Shown here: in pieces, positions 15,809 through 25,383 of the stretch
Numbering within the stretch: position 1 is the stretch's first letter
Layout: each line of letters starts with the position of its first letter
Source of the DNA: DAOMFB01 sp963801475
Lineage (GTDB): Bacteria > Acidobacteriota > Thermoanaerobaculia > UBA5066
DNA: 64,000 bases
Direction: 5' to 3'
NCBI GenBank assembly: GCA_963801475.1
Contig: CAWDEX010000001.1
Location: 1,674,001-1,738,000 of the forward strand
Notes under the pieces: model-generated
What the model was told of the DNA's origin: nothing
Seen by the model: only the letters and a program-made list of their open reading frames with translations
The model's database searches: none
Position numbers and translations under genes: made by a program

Positions 15809-16771
15809 ATGGCGTCCGACTCCGATTTCGAAGCCCCCCTGCAGCGTCTTCGAGCCCGCATCGAGGAGCTGAAGCGCTTTCCCGACAGCCCCGCGAAGCA
15901 TCGGGACCTGCAGAAGTTCCTCCAGAAGCTCGAGAAGCTCTCCGTCGAGATCTACGGGAACCTGACGCCGTGGCAGAAGACGCTCGTCGCGCGTCATCCG
16001 CTCCGGCCGTTCACGCTCGACTACGTCCGCGTCCTGATCCGCGACTTCGTGGAGCTCCAGGGCGACCGCGCTTTCGCCGACGATCCGGCCATCGTGGCGG
16101 GCTTCGGCTTCTTCGGCGACCGCCCGGTCGCGGTCATCGGCCACCAGAAGGGACGCGACACCAAGGAGAAGATCCGCCGAAACTTCGGCATGCCGCGTCC
16201 GGAGGGCTACCGGAAGGCCGAGCGGATCATGAAGCTGGCCGAGAAGTTCCGGCGGCCGGTGATCGCGTTCATCGACACGCAGGGCGCGTTTCCGGGCCTC
16301 GAGAGCGAGGAGCGCGGCGTGGCGGAGGCGATCGCGGCGAATCTGATGGTGATGTCGCGCCTCGAGACCGTCCTCCTCGCGGTCGTGATCGGGGAAGGGG
16401 GATCGGGCGGAGCCCTCGGGATCGCCGTCGCGGACGCCGTTCTCATGCTGGAGCACGCCGTCTACTCGGTCATCTCCCCCGAGGGGTGCGCGGCGATTCT
16501 CTGGAAGGACCAGGCGAAGGCCCGCGAGGCCGCCGAGGCGATGCGGATCACGGCCGCCGACTGCAAGGCTCTCGGCGTGGTGGACGAGGTGATCCCCGAG
16601 CCGCCGGGCGGCGCGCACTCCGATCCCCTGACCACGATCGAACGGGTCGGACGCCGTCTCGACGAACATCTTTCCCGCCTCGTTCCCGTTCCGGTCGACC
16701 AGCTTCTCGAGGCGCGCTACCGGAAGTTCCGCTCGATCGGGGCCTGGGAAGAGGCCGCCGCACCCCGGTGA
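15809..16771 (+). CDS. accA: Acetyl-CoA carboxylase carboxyltransferase, alpha subunit
   Basis: AccA (320 aa) forms the carboxyltransferase with AccD and moves CO2 from biotin-BCCP to acetyl-CoA, the first step of fatty acid synthesis. A helical N-terminal coiled segment (residues 5-55) precedes the crotonase fold. Characteristic segments are GHQKGRDTKEKIRRNFGM, FIDTQGAFPG, GEGGSGGALGIAVAD and the conserved YSVISPEGCAAILWKD. The ATG is preceded by a -10-like box and not a Shine-Dalgarno site. The stop forms GTGA with recJ. accD is not in this window. Confidence 0.96.
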   Translation: MASDSDFEAPLQRLRARIEELKRFPDSPAKHRDLQKFLQKLEKLSVEIYGNLTPWQKTLVARHPLRPFTLDYVRVLIRDFVELQGDRAFADDPAIVAGFGFFGDRPVAVIGHQKGRDTKEKIRRNFGMPRPEGYRKAERIMKLAEKFRRPVIAFIDTQGAFPGLESEERGVAEAIAANLMVMSRLETVLLAVVIGEGGSGGALGIAVADAVLMLEHAVYSVISPEGCAAILWKDQAKAREAAEAMRITAADCKALGVVDEVIPEPPGGAHSDPLTTIERVGRRLDEHLSRLVPVPVDQLLEARYRKFRSIGAWEEAAAPR

Positions 16772-18528
16772 CGCCGGCCGTCGCGACGCCGAAGTCTCCC
16801 CGGATCCGCCTTCGCGGACAGGAAGCCGCCGCCGCGAGCCGCCTCACGGAGTCGCTCGGGATCCCGCCGGCGGCGGCGCGGGTCCTCGCCGCCCGCGGTC
16901 TCGCCGACGCGGCGTCGGCCCGCGCCTGGCTCGAGCCGGCGCCGGACCGGCTGCACGACCCGTTCGGGATGTCCGGGCTTCCCGAGGCCGTCTCGCGGCT
17001 CTCGGACAGCGCGCGGCGCGGCGCGCGCGTCGTCGTCTTCGGGGACTACGACTGCGACGGCGTCGGCGCGCTCGCCATCCTGACGACCGTCCTCACGCGC
17101 CTCGGCGCCGACGCCCGCCCCTTCATCCCGCACCGGCTGAGTGACGGTTACGGCCTGAAGCCCGACACGCTGCGACGGGTCCTCGCCGAGCACCGCCCGG
17201 AAGGAATCGTCACGGTCGACTGCGGCATCACCGCGTGGGCGTCCGTCGAAGACGCGACCCGGTCCGGCGTCTACGTAATCGTCACCGACCACCATCTCCC
17301 CCCGGAACGGCTCCCCCGGGGGGCCGTCCTCGTCGACCCGAAGCTCCCCGGATGCTCGTATCCGTTCAAGGACCTCTGCGGGGCCGGCATCGCGTGGAAG
17401 CTGGCGGAGGCGCTCCTCCTCCGCGGCGGCGAGGCCGCCGGGCTGTCGAGCGCCACCGGTGCGGCCTGGCGAGCCTCTCTCGCCAAGATCGCCGCCATCT
17501 CGACGATCGCCGACGTCGTGCCGCTCACGGGGGAGAACCGGATCCTGGTTTCCTGGGGCCTCGCCGGGCTCGCCGAGCCGCGCTCGCCCGGGCTCCTGGC
17601 GTTGATGAAGCGCGCCGGAATCCCTCCGGGCCGGGGTCCGACGGCTCGGGAGGTGGCTTTCCGGATCGCCCCCCGCCTCAACGCCGCGGGACGGCTCGAC
17701 CACGCGCGCCGGGCGCTCGAGCTCCTGACCACGCCGGACGCGGCCCGCGCCGAGCGCCTCGCAGACGAGCTCGAGGGGGCCAACGCCGAGAGGCGGGCCG
17801 TCCAGGAGCGCCTCGTGGAGATCGTCCTCGAGCGTCTCGCCGGCAGTTTCGTCCCGGAACGGGACGCCGTCGTCGTCGAGGCGGGCGACACCGCCGACGG
17901 GTGGCACCGCGGCGTCCTGGGCCTGGCGGCGTCCCGCGTCGCCGAGCACGTCCGGAGGCCGGTCCTCCTCTTCTCCCGGGACGGAGACCACGTCGGCGGG
18001 AGCGGGCGGACCTGGGGCTCGACGCCTCTCTTTGCGCGGGTCGCGCCTGTCGCCACGCGCTTCGCGACGGAGTTCGGGGGACACGATGCGGCGCTCGGCA
18101 TGACGCTGCCGGCCGCCGTGTGGGACGCGTTCCGCGAGTCGCTCCGGTCCGTGTTCGCCTCGGCGCGCGACGACGCGGAGTGGGAGAACGACACCGTCGC
18201 CGACGCGGAACTTGCGGCGGAGGAGGTGACGGAGGAGCTGGCGGCCTGCCTGGCGCGATTCGAGCCGCACGGCGCGGGGAACCCACGCCCGGTCTATCTC
18301 CTTCGCGATCTCCGTTGGGACGGCAGCGGCCGCCGAATCGGGCCGCGGGGCCTTCGGACCGTCTTCGCGAGCGGGCCTCTCCGGCTCGAGGCGGTCGGCT
18401 GGAGGCTCGGAGACCTTCCGGAGGGTTCTCGCCCGGTCCGCGCGGACGTCGGGGCCCACGTCGTCCGCGACTCGTACACGGGGCGGCCGACGCTCGAGGT
18501 CGTCCATCTCGGGCCGGCGGCGGCATGA
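16768..18528 (+). CDS. recJ: Single-stranded-DNA-specific exonuclease RecJ
   Basis: RecJ (586 aa) is a 5'-to-3' exonuclease in recombination and repair. DHH-family metal motifs are visible: GDYDCDGVGA near residue 92 (the usual V is C here), HRLSDGYGLK, VDCGIT and VTDHHLPPERLP near 172. The DHHA1 half includes RIAPRLNAAGRLDHA and, near the end, the GGH-type loop FGGHDAALGMTL, then an OB domain with EPHGAGNPRPVY. The GTG start lies in a GTGA overlap with accA, and the stop overlaps the next gene by ATGA. Confidence 0.95.
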   Translation: MTPAVATPKSPRIRLRGQEAAAASRLTESLGIPPAAARVLAARGLADAASARAWLEPAPDRLHDPFGMSGLPEAVSRLSDSARRGARVVVFGDYDCDGVGALAILTTVLTRLGADARPFIPHRLSDGYGLKPDTLRRVLAEHRPEGIVTVDCGITAWASVEDATRSGVYVIVTDHHLPPERLPRGAVLVDPKLPGCSYPFKDLCGAGIAWKLAEALLLRGGEAAGLSSATGAAWRASLAKIAAISTIADVVPLTGENRILVSWGLAGLAEPRSPGLLALMKRAGIPPGRGPTAREVAFRIAPRLNAAGRLDHARRALELLTTPDAARAERLADELEGANAERRAVQERLVEIVLERLAGSFVPERDAVVVEAGDTADGWHRGVLGLAASRVAEHVRRPVLLFSRDGDHVGGSGRTWGSTPLFARVAPVATRFATEFGGHDAALGMTLPAAVWDAFRESLRSVFASARDDAEWENDTVADAELAAEEVTEELAACLARFEPHGAGNPRPVYLLRDLRWDGSGRRIGPRGLRTVFASGPLRLEAVGWRLGDLPEGSRPVRADVGAHVVRDSYTGRPTLEVVHLGPAAA

Positions 18529-20510
18529 CGCCCGGGCGGGGACGCTTCCGCCGTCTCCTCGTGGCGCTCGGCGCCGGCTGGATCCTCCTGCTCGGTTTCC
18601 TCTACCAGAAGCCCGGGTCCCGTCCGACCGAGGTCCGGGAGGAGATCGCGGGAACCCTCGTCGCGGAGGCCGGCTCCGTCCAAGACCGGATGCGCTTCCG
18701 GGACTTCGAATACGTCGAGACGCGCGGCACCGAGAGTCGGTACCGGCTGCTGGCCGCCGAAGCGCTCCGGTTCGAGAAGGACTGGGAGCGGAAATTCACC
18801 CTGAAGGACGTGACGTTCGAGTCCGGCGCGGCCGCCAGGTCGCCGGCGGTGCGCCTGTACGCGCCCCGAGCCGAGTTCTCGGAGGCGTCAAAGGCGTTCC
18901 GCGTCTTCGACGGCGTCGAGATCCGGGGCGAGGAGGCGCGGCTCTTCGGCGACTCGTTTCGTTACGAGCCGGCGTCGCGCGAGCTCGTCTCGGAGGGGCC
19001 CGTCACGGCTCAGCGGGGCCGGCTCGTCATCCGTGCCGACGCCGGATCGATCCGGACGGACGAAGGCACCGTCGTCCTCTCCGGCCGCGTCCACCTGCGC
19101 GGCCGAGGCGACGGAGGAGAGATCCTCGACCTCGCCTCCCCGAGACTCGAGCTCGCGCGCGGCGGGCGGATCGCCGCCGCCGGCGACGACACCGTCGCCC
19201 GGTCGACCGGTCTCGTCCTGCGCGCCCGCGCCCTCGACCGGACGCGGGAGCCCGACGGAGACCGGCTGCGCGCCGTCGGGAAGGCTCTCCTCTTCCTCGC
19301 CCCGACGGCAGGCCGGCTTCCCGGAGCCGCGGCCGTCTCGGGAGACGCCATCGATCTCCTGCGGGGCGGCGACGGCCGGCCGCTCGCCCTCGGCGTCTCA
19401 TCGGAGTCCGGTCCCTCGGAGATCGACCTCGCACCCGGCCCGCGCGAGCCGGGGCGGACCGGCCGGGCCTCCCGGTTCGAGGCGAGATTCCGGGACGGGG
19501 CGCTGGCGGAGATCTCCGTCCCGACGAGCCTGACGGTGGGCGAAGCCGCCGGCCCGAACGTGCCGGCCGGAGGGGGCCTTCGAACCCTGACCGCCGGCTC
19601 CGCACGGCTCACGTTCCGCCCGGGCGGAGGACTCGACGTCGGCGTCTTCGAGAAGGGGGTCTACCTGACCGACGGGACGCGGGCATCGCTCCGGGGGACC
19701 GAGGCGACGCTGCGGGGCCGGGACGACGTGGCCGTCGTCACCGGCGACCCCGCCGACTACCGCGACGCCGAAGCGTCGCTCGCGGCCCGGACCATCAGCT
19801 ACAGCCGCCGGGAAGACCGGATCGACGCCGCGGGAAAGGTCCGGGCCTCCTTCAGCGGCCAGCGCCCGGGTGGGCTCCTCGGCGGAGGCGACAGCGGGCC
19901 CCTCTTCTCGGAGTCGGAGACGTTTCGGGCGACCGACGGCCGGAAGAAGCTTCTTCTTGCGGGGAACGTCCGGGCATGGCAGAAGGAGAACGTGCTCCGC
20001 TGCGAGACCCTCCTCGTGGACGACGCCGAACGCAGCCTTCGGGCCGAGAAGAACGTCCGGGTCTTCTTCCGGCGAAACCCGTCGGCCCGGACCCCCGGCC
20101 GTCCGGCTCCGGCGGCCGAGACCCTGAACGCCTCGGGCGATCTCCTGACGCACCGGGAGGCCGACCGATTCGTCCGGATCGAGGGACATTCCGAGGTCCT
20201 CTCGGGAGCGTGGCACATGAGCGCCGACGTCACCGACCTCCGGCTCGGACCGGATCGCTCCGTCGAGTACGCGGAGGCCCGAGGATCGGTCCTGCTGGAC
20301 GACCGGGCGGAGCGGCGGAGGGGCGAGGGGACGAAGGCGACCTGGCGGCCGGAAGGCGACGTCGTGACGCTCGAAGGGAGCCCGGCGAAGGCCGTCGACG
20401 GGAAGGGCAATACGACGCGGGGAGCCGTCCTGACGTTCCGCCAGGGACGGTCGCAGGTGGAGACCGGAACGGTAGGGAGCGAGACGACGCTCAAGCCGGA
20501 GGGGCTGTGA
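18525..20510 (+). CDS. LPS-export protein: LptC-like N-terminus fused to LptA/OstA-like domains
   Basis: A 661-aa protein with a single membrane anchor (about residues 10-27) followed by a long beta-rich extracytoplasmic region. Residues ~30-190 resemble LptC (membrane-anchored beta-jellyroll, with repeats such as LYAPRAEFSEASKAFRVFDGVEI). The remainder resembles repeated LptA/OstA strands (for instance ETFRATDGRKKLLLAGNVRAWQKENVLRC split over two turns). LptC and LptA form the periplasmic LPS bridge; here they appear joined. It overlaps recJ by ATGA and lptB by GTGA, which fixes the pathway. LptC is usually ~190 aa and LptA ~180 aa, so this product is much longer than their sum. Confidence 0.72.
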   Translation: MTPGRGRFRRLLVALGAGWILLLGFLYQKPGSRPTEVREEIAGTLVAEAGSVQDRMRFRDFEYVETRGTESRYRLLAAEALRFEKDWERKFTLKDVTFESGAAARSPAVRLYAPRAEFSEASKAFRVFDGVEIRGEEARLFGDSFRYEPASRELVSEGPVTAQRGRLVIRADAGSIRTDEGTVVLSGRVHLRGRGDGGEILDLASPRLELARGGRIAAAGDDTVARSTGLVLRARALDRTREPDGDRLRAVGKALLFLAPTAGRLPGAAAVSGDAIDLLRGGDGRPLALGVSSESGPSEIDLAPGPREPGRTGRASRFEARFRDGALAEISVPTSLTVGEAAGPNVPAGGGLRTLTAGSARLTFRPGGGLDVGVFEKGVYLTDGTRASLRGTEATLRGRDDVAVVTGDPADYRDAEASLAARTISYSRREDRIDAAGKVRASFSGQRPGGLLGGGDSGPLFSESETFRATDGRKKLLLAGNVRAWQKENVLRCETLLVDDAERSLRAEKNVRVFFRRNPSARTPGRPAPAAETLNASGDLLTHREADRFVRIEGHSEVLSGAWHMSADVTDLRLGPDRSVEYAEARGSVLLDDRAERRRGEGTKATWRPEGDVVTLEGSPAKAVDGKGNTTRGAVLTFRQGRSQVETGTVGSETTLKPEGL

Positions 20511-21250
20511 GCGGCAACGGCTCCCTTCCCATGCTCGAGGCCGACGAGCTGCGGAAGAGCTACGGCGGCCGGACGGTCGTCGCCGGCGTCACTCTTCGCG
20601 TGACGGGGGGAGAGGTCATCGGCCTGCTCGGGCCGAACGGAGCGGGAAAGACCACGACGTTCTCGATGGTGGTCGGCCTCGTGGCGCCGGACCAGGGGCG
20701 CGTCCGTCTCGACGGCCACGACGTCACCGGACTCCCGATGTTCCGGCGGGCGCGCCGCGGGATGGGCTACCTGCCTCAGGAAGCCTCGGTCTTCCGGAAG
20801 CTGACGGCCCTCGAGAACCTGCTGGCCATCCTCGAGACGCTGCCGATCACGCGGGAGGAGCGCGTGGAGAAGGCCCACCTCCTCCTGGACCGGTTCAAGC
20901 TGTCCCACCTCGCCCACGCCGTCGCGGACACCCTCTCGGGCGGCGAGCGGCGGCGGCTCGAGATCGCGCGCGCGTTGACGTTGACGCCGCGTTTCATCCT
21001 CCTCGACGAGCCGTTTGCCGGGATCGACCCGATCACGGTCCTCGACCTCCAGCAGGTCATCCGGGACCTGGCCGCCGGCGGCATCGGCATCCTGATCACG
21101 GACCACAACGTCCGGGACACCCTGGCGATCACGGACCGCGCCTACATCATCAGCGCCGGGACCATCTTCCGGGCGGGATCCCCGGACGCCCTGTCGGCCG
21201 ACGCCGAGGTCCGGCGGGTCTATCTCGGCGACCGGTTCCGGCTGGACTAG
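20507..21250 (+). CDS. lptB: LPS export ABC transporter ATP-binding protein
   Basis: LptB (247 aa) is the cytoplasmic ATPase that powers LptFG in extracting LPS from the inner membrane. Walker A GPNGAGKTTTF, signature LSGGERRRLEIARAL, Walker B FILLDEPFAGIDPI and the switch histidine region ITDHNVRDTL are all present and match LptB rather than generic ABC ATPases. The GTG start overlaps the LptC/LptA gene. The order lptC/A-lptB-rpoN-hpf mirrors the E. coli locus. Confidence 0.95.
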   Translation: MSGNGSLPMLEADELRKSYGGRTVVAGVTLRVTGGEVIGLLGPNGAGKTTTFSMVVGLVAPDQGRVRLDGHDVTGLPMFRRARRGMGYLPQEASVFRKLTALENLLAILETLPITREERVEKAHLLLDRFKLSHLAHAVADTLSGGERRRLEIARALTLTPRFILLDEPFAGIDPITVLDLQQVIRDLAAGGIGILITDHNVRDTLAITDRAYIISAGTIFRAGSPDALSADAEVRRVYLGDRFRLD

Positions 21251-21294
21251 AATCATCTTCTGGTTCTCCTACGCAAAGGCCGGACCAACGCGAC

Positions 21295-22959
21295 GTGGCA
21301 CTCGAACAGAAGCTCTCCCTCAAGCTCTCGCAGCGGCTGGTCATGACGCCCACGCTGCAGCAGGCCATCAAGCTGCTGCAGATGACGCGGCTCGAGCTGC
21401 AGGACGTGGTGAACCAGGAACTGGTGTCGAACCCCGTGCTCGAGGAGCAGGACCCCGAGGCCACCCCGGCGCCGGACGAGGATCCCTCGACGACCGAATC
21501 CCGCGAGCGGGAGCTGGCCGAGGCACCGCAGACGGCGGCGACGGAGAGCGACGGTGCCGGCGAGCCCGCGACCGAGGCCGTATCCGAACCGTCCGCCGAG
21601 ACCTCGGCGGAGGCGGCGGCGGCTTCCGAGCCGGCGGCCCCGGAGCCCGTCGTCGACCCGGCGACTCCCGAGGTCGAGGAGGCCTACGGCGAGATCGACC
21701 TCGAGGCCTTCTTCGGCGACTACCTTGACGGGACGGCGACGGCCCCGCGGATGACGGAAGAAGGGGAGGAGTTCTCCCTCGAGAACCGCGCCGAGGCGGT
21801 CCCCGGCCTCGAAGCCCATCTGACCGAGCAGCTCGGCCTCTCCGACGCGCCCGCCGACGTTCGGGAGGCGTGCGGCTTCCTGATCGGAAACGTCGATCCG
21901 GACGGATATCTCCGGATCACCCTCGAGGAAGTGGTCACCGCGGTTCCGTGCCAGCAGGCGACGGCCGAAGAGGCGCTCTCCCTGCTGCAATCGTTCGACC
22001 CGGTCGGGGTGGGCGGCCGGAACCTGCCCGAGGTCCTCCTCCTCCAGGCCCGCGCGGCCAACGTGGCGACGCCGCTCCTCGTGGACCTCGTCACGAACCG
22101 GCTCGCCGAGGTGGGGGCGAAGGCGGTGCCGCTCCTGGCCCGTCAGCTCAACGTGCCGCTCGAGGAGCTGCAGAAGGCGATCGAGTGGATCCGGAAGTTC
22201 GACCCGAAGCCGGGCCGTCGGTACGACCAGAGCCGGACGATCTATGTCGAGCCGGACGTGGCCGTCGCGAAGGTCAAGGACGACTACGTCGTCCTCTTCA
22301 ACGACGACGGGCTTCCGCGGCTCCGGGTCTCGGCGCTCTACCGGCGGATGCTGCAGGCGCGAGACGCCTCCCTCGACGGGGAGAGCCGCTCCTACCTTCG
22401 CGAGAAGATGCGGGCCGCGCAGTGGCTCCTCAAGAGCCTCGATCAGAGAAAGCGGACGATCGTCCGTGTCGCCGAGTCGATCGTCCGGAAGCAGCGGGAC
22501 TTCCTCGACTACGGAGTCGCCCACCTGAAACCGCTCGTCCTCAGGGACGTCGCCGAGGACATCGGCATGCACGAGTCGACGGTGTCGCGGGTCGTCTCGA
22601 ACAAGTGGATGACGACGCCGCGCGGGCTCGTCCCGATGAAGTTCTTCTTCCACTCGGCGATCTCCTCGTCGGCCGGCGAGGACGTCTCCTCGCTCGCCGT
22701 GAAGAACACCATCCGGGGTCTCGTCGAGGCGGAGGATCCGGCGCACCCGCTCTCCGACGCCAGGCTCTCCGAGGTTCTGGCCCGCGACGGGATCCGCATC
22801 GCACGCCGTACCGTCGCAAAATACCGGGAAGAACTGCGCATCCCCTCGAGTTCGCTCCGGCGGACCGACGCTCCGGCCGCCGCGCCGGAGCCGCAGCCCG
22901 CCCTGGCGGGCACCGGGGAGCTCGGGAACGAAGGCCCACCTGACGAGGAGGCTCCATGA
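21295..22959 (+). CDS. rpoN: RNA polymerase sigma-54 factor
   Basis: Sigma-54 (554 aa) directs transcription from -24/-12 promoters and needs AAA+ activators. Region I is Gln/Leu-rich (LSQRLVMTPTLQQAIKLLQM, residues 10-29). An acidic Ala/Glu/Pro-rich region II spans about 50-130. The core-binding part follows, then the helix-turn-helix (LRDVAEDIGMHESTVSRVV, near 416-436). The RpoN box ARRTVAKYRE sits at about residue 503. A 36-residue tail follows the box, longer than usual. GTG 21295 gives the standard N-terminus. No sigma-54 activator gene lies in the window. It overlaps hpf by ATGA. Confidence 0.97.
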   Translation: MALEQKLSLKLSQRLVMTPTLQQAIKLLQMTRLELQDVVNQELVSNPVLEEQDPEATPAPDEDPSTTESRERELAEAPQTAATESDGAGEPATEAVSEPSAETSAEAAAASEPAAPEPVVDPATPEVEEAYGEIDLEAFFGDYLDGTATAPRMTEEGEEFSLENRAEAVPGLEAHLTEQLGLSDAPADVREACGFLIGNVDPDGYLRITLEEVVTAVPCQQATAEEALSLLQSFDPVGVGGRNLPEVLLLQARAANVATPLLVDLVTNRLAEVGAKAVPLLARQLNVPLEELQKAIEWIRKFDPKPGRRYDQSRTIYVEPDVAVAKVKDDYVVLFNDDGLPRLRVSALYRRMLQARDASLDGESRSYLREKMRAAQWLLKSLDQRKRTIVRVAESIVRKQRDFLDYGVAHLKPLVLRDVAEDIGMHESTVSRVVSNKWMTTPRGLVPMKFFFHSAISSSAGEDVSSLAVKNTIRGLVEAEDPAHPLSDARLSEVLARDGIRIARRTVAKYREELRIPSSSLRRTDAPAAAPEPQPALAGTGELGNEGPPDEEAP

Positions 22960-23495
22960 AGACCGTCTACATCGCCCGGCGCATCCGCATCCACCCGTCA
23001 CTCCCGGAGGTCGTCGACGCGAAGCTCGCGAAGCTCGAGCGTTTCCTTCCGCGTACCGTGCAGGCTCACGTCGCCGTGAAGCGCGAGAAGAACGCCGTCG
23101 CCGTCGAGGTCGCCGTCGCCGGTCGCCACCGCACCTGGAAGGCCACGGCGAGCGGCCCCGACCAGCGGACCGCCGCCCAGGAGGTGATGGACCGGATCGC
23201 CACCCAGGTCAAGAAGAGCAAGGCGCTCGTCAAGGAGGAGAAGAAGCGCTCCGGTCCGTCGGTCCGGAAGCCCGAGACGTGGCCTCAACCCGAGGCCGCG
23301 GGTCCGGACCGGGCCGCCGGCGGCACGCGGCGCGAGACGTCGGCCGCCCGGACGATGTTCGAGGAAGACGCCCTGGCGGCGTTCCACGGCTCGTCCCGCG
23401 ACGTGCTCGTCTACCGGGATCTCGGAGCGGACGAGGCGCTCCGGGTCCTCTACCGTCGCCGCGACGGCCGCGTGGGCCTCGTCGTGCCCGAGTGA
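22956..23495 (+). CDS. hpf: Ribosome hibernation-promoting factor, long form
   Basis: A 179-aa long HPF that binds the 30S decoding site and promotes 100S ribosome dimers in starvation. The N-terminal domain (1-95) has the expected two-helix, beta-sheet pattern. After a charged linker, the C-terminal dimerisation domain (about 135-179) ends in FHGSSRDVLVYRDLGADEAL and a VLYRRRDGRVGLVVPE strand. It follows rpoN by an ATGA overlap, the classic position. The linker and tail mark it as the long, self-sufficient type. Confidence 0.9.
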   Translation: MKTVYIARRIRIHPSLPEVVDAKLAKLERFLPRTVQAHVAVKREKNAVAVEVAVAGRHRTWKATASGPDQRTAAQEVMDRIATQVKKSKALVKEEKKRSGPSVRKPETWPQPEAAGPDRAAGGTRRETSAARTMFEEDALAAFHGSSRDVLVYRDLGADEALRVLYRRRDGRVGLVVPE

Positions 23496-23499
23496 TCCG

Positions 23500-24519
23500 A
23501 TGATCCCCGCCGGCGAGACCAGCCCGTCCGTCCGCATCGGCGACCTGCGCTCGCCGGCCCTGGCCCACCTGGGCCTGAAGCTCGTCGCCGGTCACAAGGG
23601 GCTCGACCGCCCGATCGACTGGCCCCGCGTCCAGAAGCCCGGTCTCGCGATCGCCGGCTACCTCGAGTACGTGAAGCCGAACCGGGTCCAGATCCTCGGC
23701 AACAGCGAGTTCGGATACCTGAAGACTCTGGGCCCGGCCATCGCGCGGGAGCGCCTCGACGCGTTCACCCGGCTGCCCCTGTCGGGGGTCGTCGTCACGA
23801 AGGGAATCGAGCCGCTCGCGTCGCTCGTCTCCCTCTGCCGGACCCGGCACGTGCCGCTCTTCGTGACCGACCGGATGACGAGCGCGGTGATCGAGGGACT
23901 CACCGCCTTCCTGGAGGAGTCGCTCGCGCCCCGCGTCACGATGCACGGCGTCCTCCTGGAGGTCGGAGGTCTCGGCGTCCTTCTCTTCGGCGACTCGGGA
24001 GTGGGGAAGAGCGAATGCGCCCTCGCGCTCGTCCAGCGGGGTCACCGCCTCATCGCGGACGACCTCGTGGTCATCCAGCGCTTTCCGAACGACGTGCTCA
24101 TCGGATCCTCGGCCGGCCTCATCCGCCACCACATGGAGCTTCGCGGCCTCGGGATCGTGAACGTCCCCATGCTGTTCGGCGTCTCGGCGGTCCTCGAGCG
24201 CCACACCGTCGAGTTCGTCATCCACCTGACTCACTGGGTCGAGGGGCGCGAGTACGACCGGCTCGGCCTCGACGAGGAATCGCAGAAGATCCTCGGCGTC
24301 GACGTCCCGAAGGTGACGATGCCCGTGGCGACCGGCCGCGACGTCGCGCTTCTCGTGGAGATCGCCGTCCGGAACCAGCTGCTCCGCCGCCGCGGGTACA
24401 ACGCGGCGCGAGAGATGGCCGCCAAGGTGCACGACGAGATCGCACGGAAGGCCGCCACCGAGAGGTTCCGGACGGGACGTCACAAGCGAAAGGTCCTGGC
24501 GCGGGTCCGGATGCGATGA
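23500..24519 (+). CDS. hprK: HPr kinase/phosphorylase
   Basis: HprK/P (339 aa) phosphorylates HPr on Ser46 using ATP or pyrophosphate and reverses it with phosphate. The C-terminal catalytic domain has the P-loop GDSGVGKSECALALVQRGH near residue 165 and the family segment ADDLVVI. The second signature GLGIVNVPMLFG is also present. The N-terminal half (1-130) is the usual regulatory domain. Its target HPr, with both His15 and Ser46, is encoded four genes downstream. It overlaps rapZ by ATGA. Confidence 0.95.
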   Translation: MIPAGETSPSVRIGDLRSPALAHLGLKLVAGHKGLDRPIDWPRVQKPGLAIAGYLEYVKPNRVQILGNSEFGYLKTLGPAIARERLDAFTRLPLSGVVVTKGIEPLASLVSLCRTRHVPLFVTDRMTSAVIEGLTAFLEESLAPRVTMHGVLLEVGGLGVLLFGDSGVGKSECALALVQRGHRLIADDLVVIQRFPNDVLIGSSAGLIRHHMELRGLGIVNVPMLFGVSAVLERHTVEFVIHLTHWVEGREYDRLGLDEESQKILGVDVPKVTMPVATGRDVALLVEIAVRNQLLRRRGYNAAREMAAKVHDEIARKAATERFRTGRHKRKVLARVRMR

Positions 24520-25382
24520 GCCCGGGCGACGTCCAGCTTCTCGTCGTGACCGGACTTTCGGGCTCGGGGAAGTCCTACGTCGGACACGCCCTCGAGGACG
24601 TCGGCTATACGACCGTGGACAACCTCCCCCTGTCCCTTCTGTCGGACTTCGCGGCGGAGGTCGCCGCCGGGCGAATGCCTCGCCGGAAGAACGCCGTCGT
24701 CCTCGACGTGAGGAACCCCGATTTCGCGGGGCAGTTTCCGGCCCGGCTCGGGCCCCTGCGGGAACTTCTTCCGATCCGGGTTCTCTTCCTCGACTGCGAC
24801 GATCGGGCCCTCCTGAACCGCTTCTCCGAGACTCGCCGGCCCCACCCCCTCGCGGAAGGACGAACGCTGCCCGAAGCGATCGCGCTGGAGCGGAAGATCC
24901 TCCGCGACGTGAAGGAGAAAGCCGACCTCGTCCTCGACACGAGCGGGATGACGGTTCACGAGCTGCGCGCCGCCGTGGGCCAGCACTTCCGCGATCCCGG
25001 CGACCCCGGGGAGCTGGCCGTGTCGATCGTCTCCTTCGGATACAAGCACGGCGCCCCGGCGGTCGACCTCTGTGTGGACGTGAGGTTCCTCGCGAATCCG
25101 CACTTCGACGCCGCTCTCCGACCCCGGACGGGGCACGACGAGGAGGTCGTGCGGTTCATCGAGGCCGGAGAGCTGACCGATCCCTTCTATCGCCGGCTCT
25201 TCGACTTCCTCTCCTGGTGCCTCCCGAACTACCGGCGGGAGAACCGGGCCTATCTGACGGTCGGCGTGGGCTGCACCGGCGGGCGCCACCGCTCCGTCTA
25301 CATCGCCGAGCGGCTCGGCCGCGACGTCGCCGCCCTCGGCTATCCCGTGCGCGTGACGCACCGCGACGAGGCGCTCGACTGA
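24516..25382 (+). CDS. rapZ: RNase adapter / nucleotide-binding protein RapZ
   Basis: RapZ (288 aa) has an N-terminal P-loop, GLSGSGKSYVGHALEDVGY (about residues 11-29), followed by DNLPLSLL. The C-terminal domain includes VSFGYKHGAP, VDVRFLANP and the GVGCTGGRHRSVYIAERL motif. In enterobacteria RapZ senses amino-sugar precursors and steers RNase E to small RNAs; in other phyla its role is less clear. Sitting between hprK and PTS genes suggests a link with phosphotransfer signalling. ATG 24516 is in an ATGA overlap with hprK. Confidence 0.93.
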   Translation: MSPGDVQLLVVTGLSGSGKSYVGHALEDVGYTTVDNLPLSLLSDFAAEVAAGRMPRRKNAVVLDVRNPDFAGQFPARLGPLRELLPIRVLFLDCDDRALLNRFSETRRPHPLAEGRTLPEAIALERKILRDVKEKADLVLDTSGMTVHELRAAVGQHFRDPGDPGELAVSIVSFGYKHGAPAVDLCVDVRFLANPHFDAALRPRTGHDEEVVRFIEAGELTDPFYRRLFDFLSWCLPNYRRENRAYLTVGVGCTGGRHRSVYIAERLGRDVAALGYPVRVTHRDEALD

Positions 25383-25383
25383 C

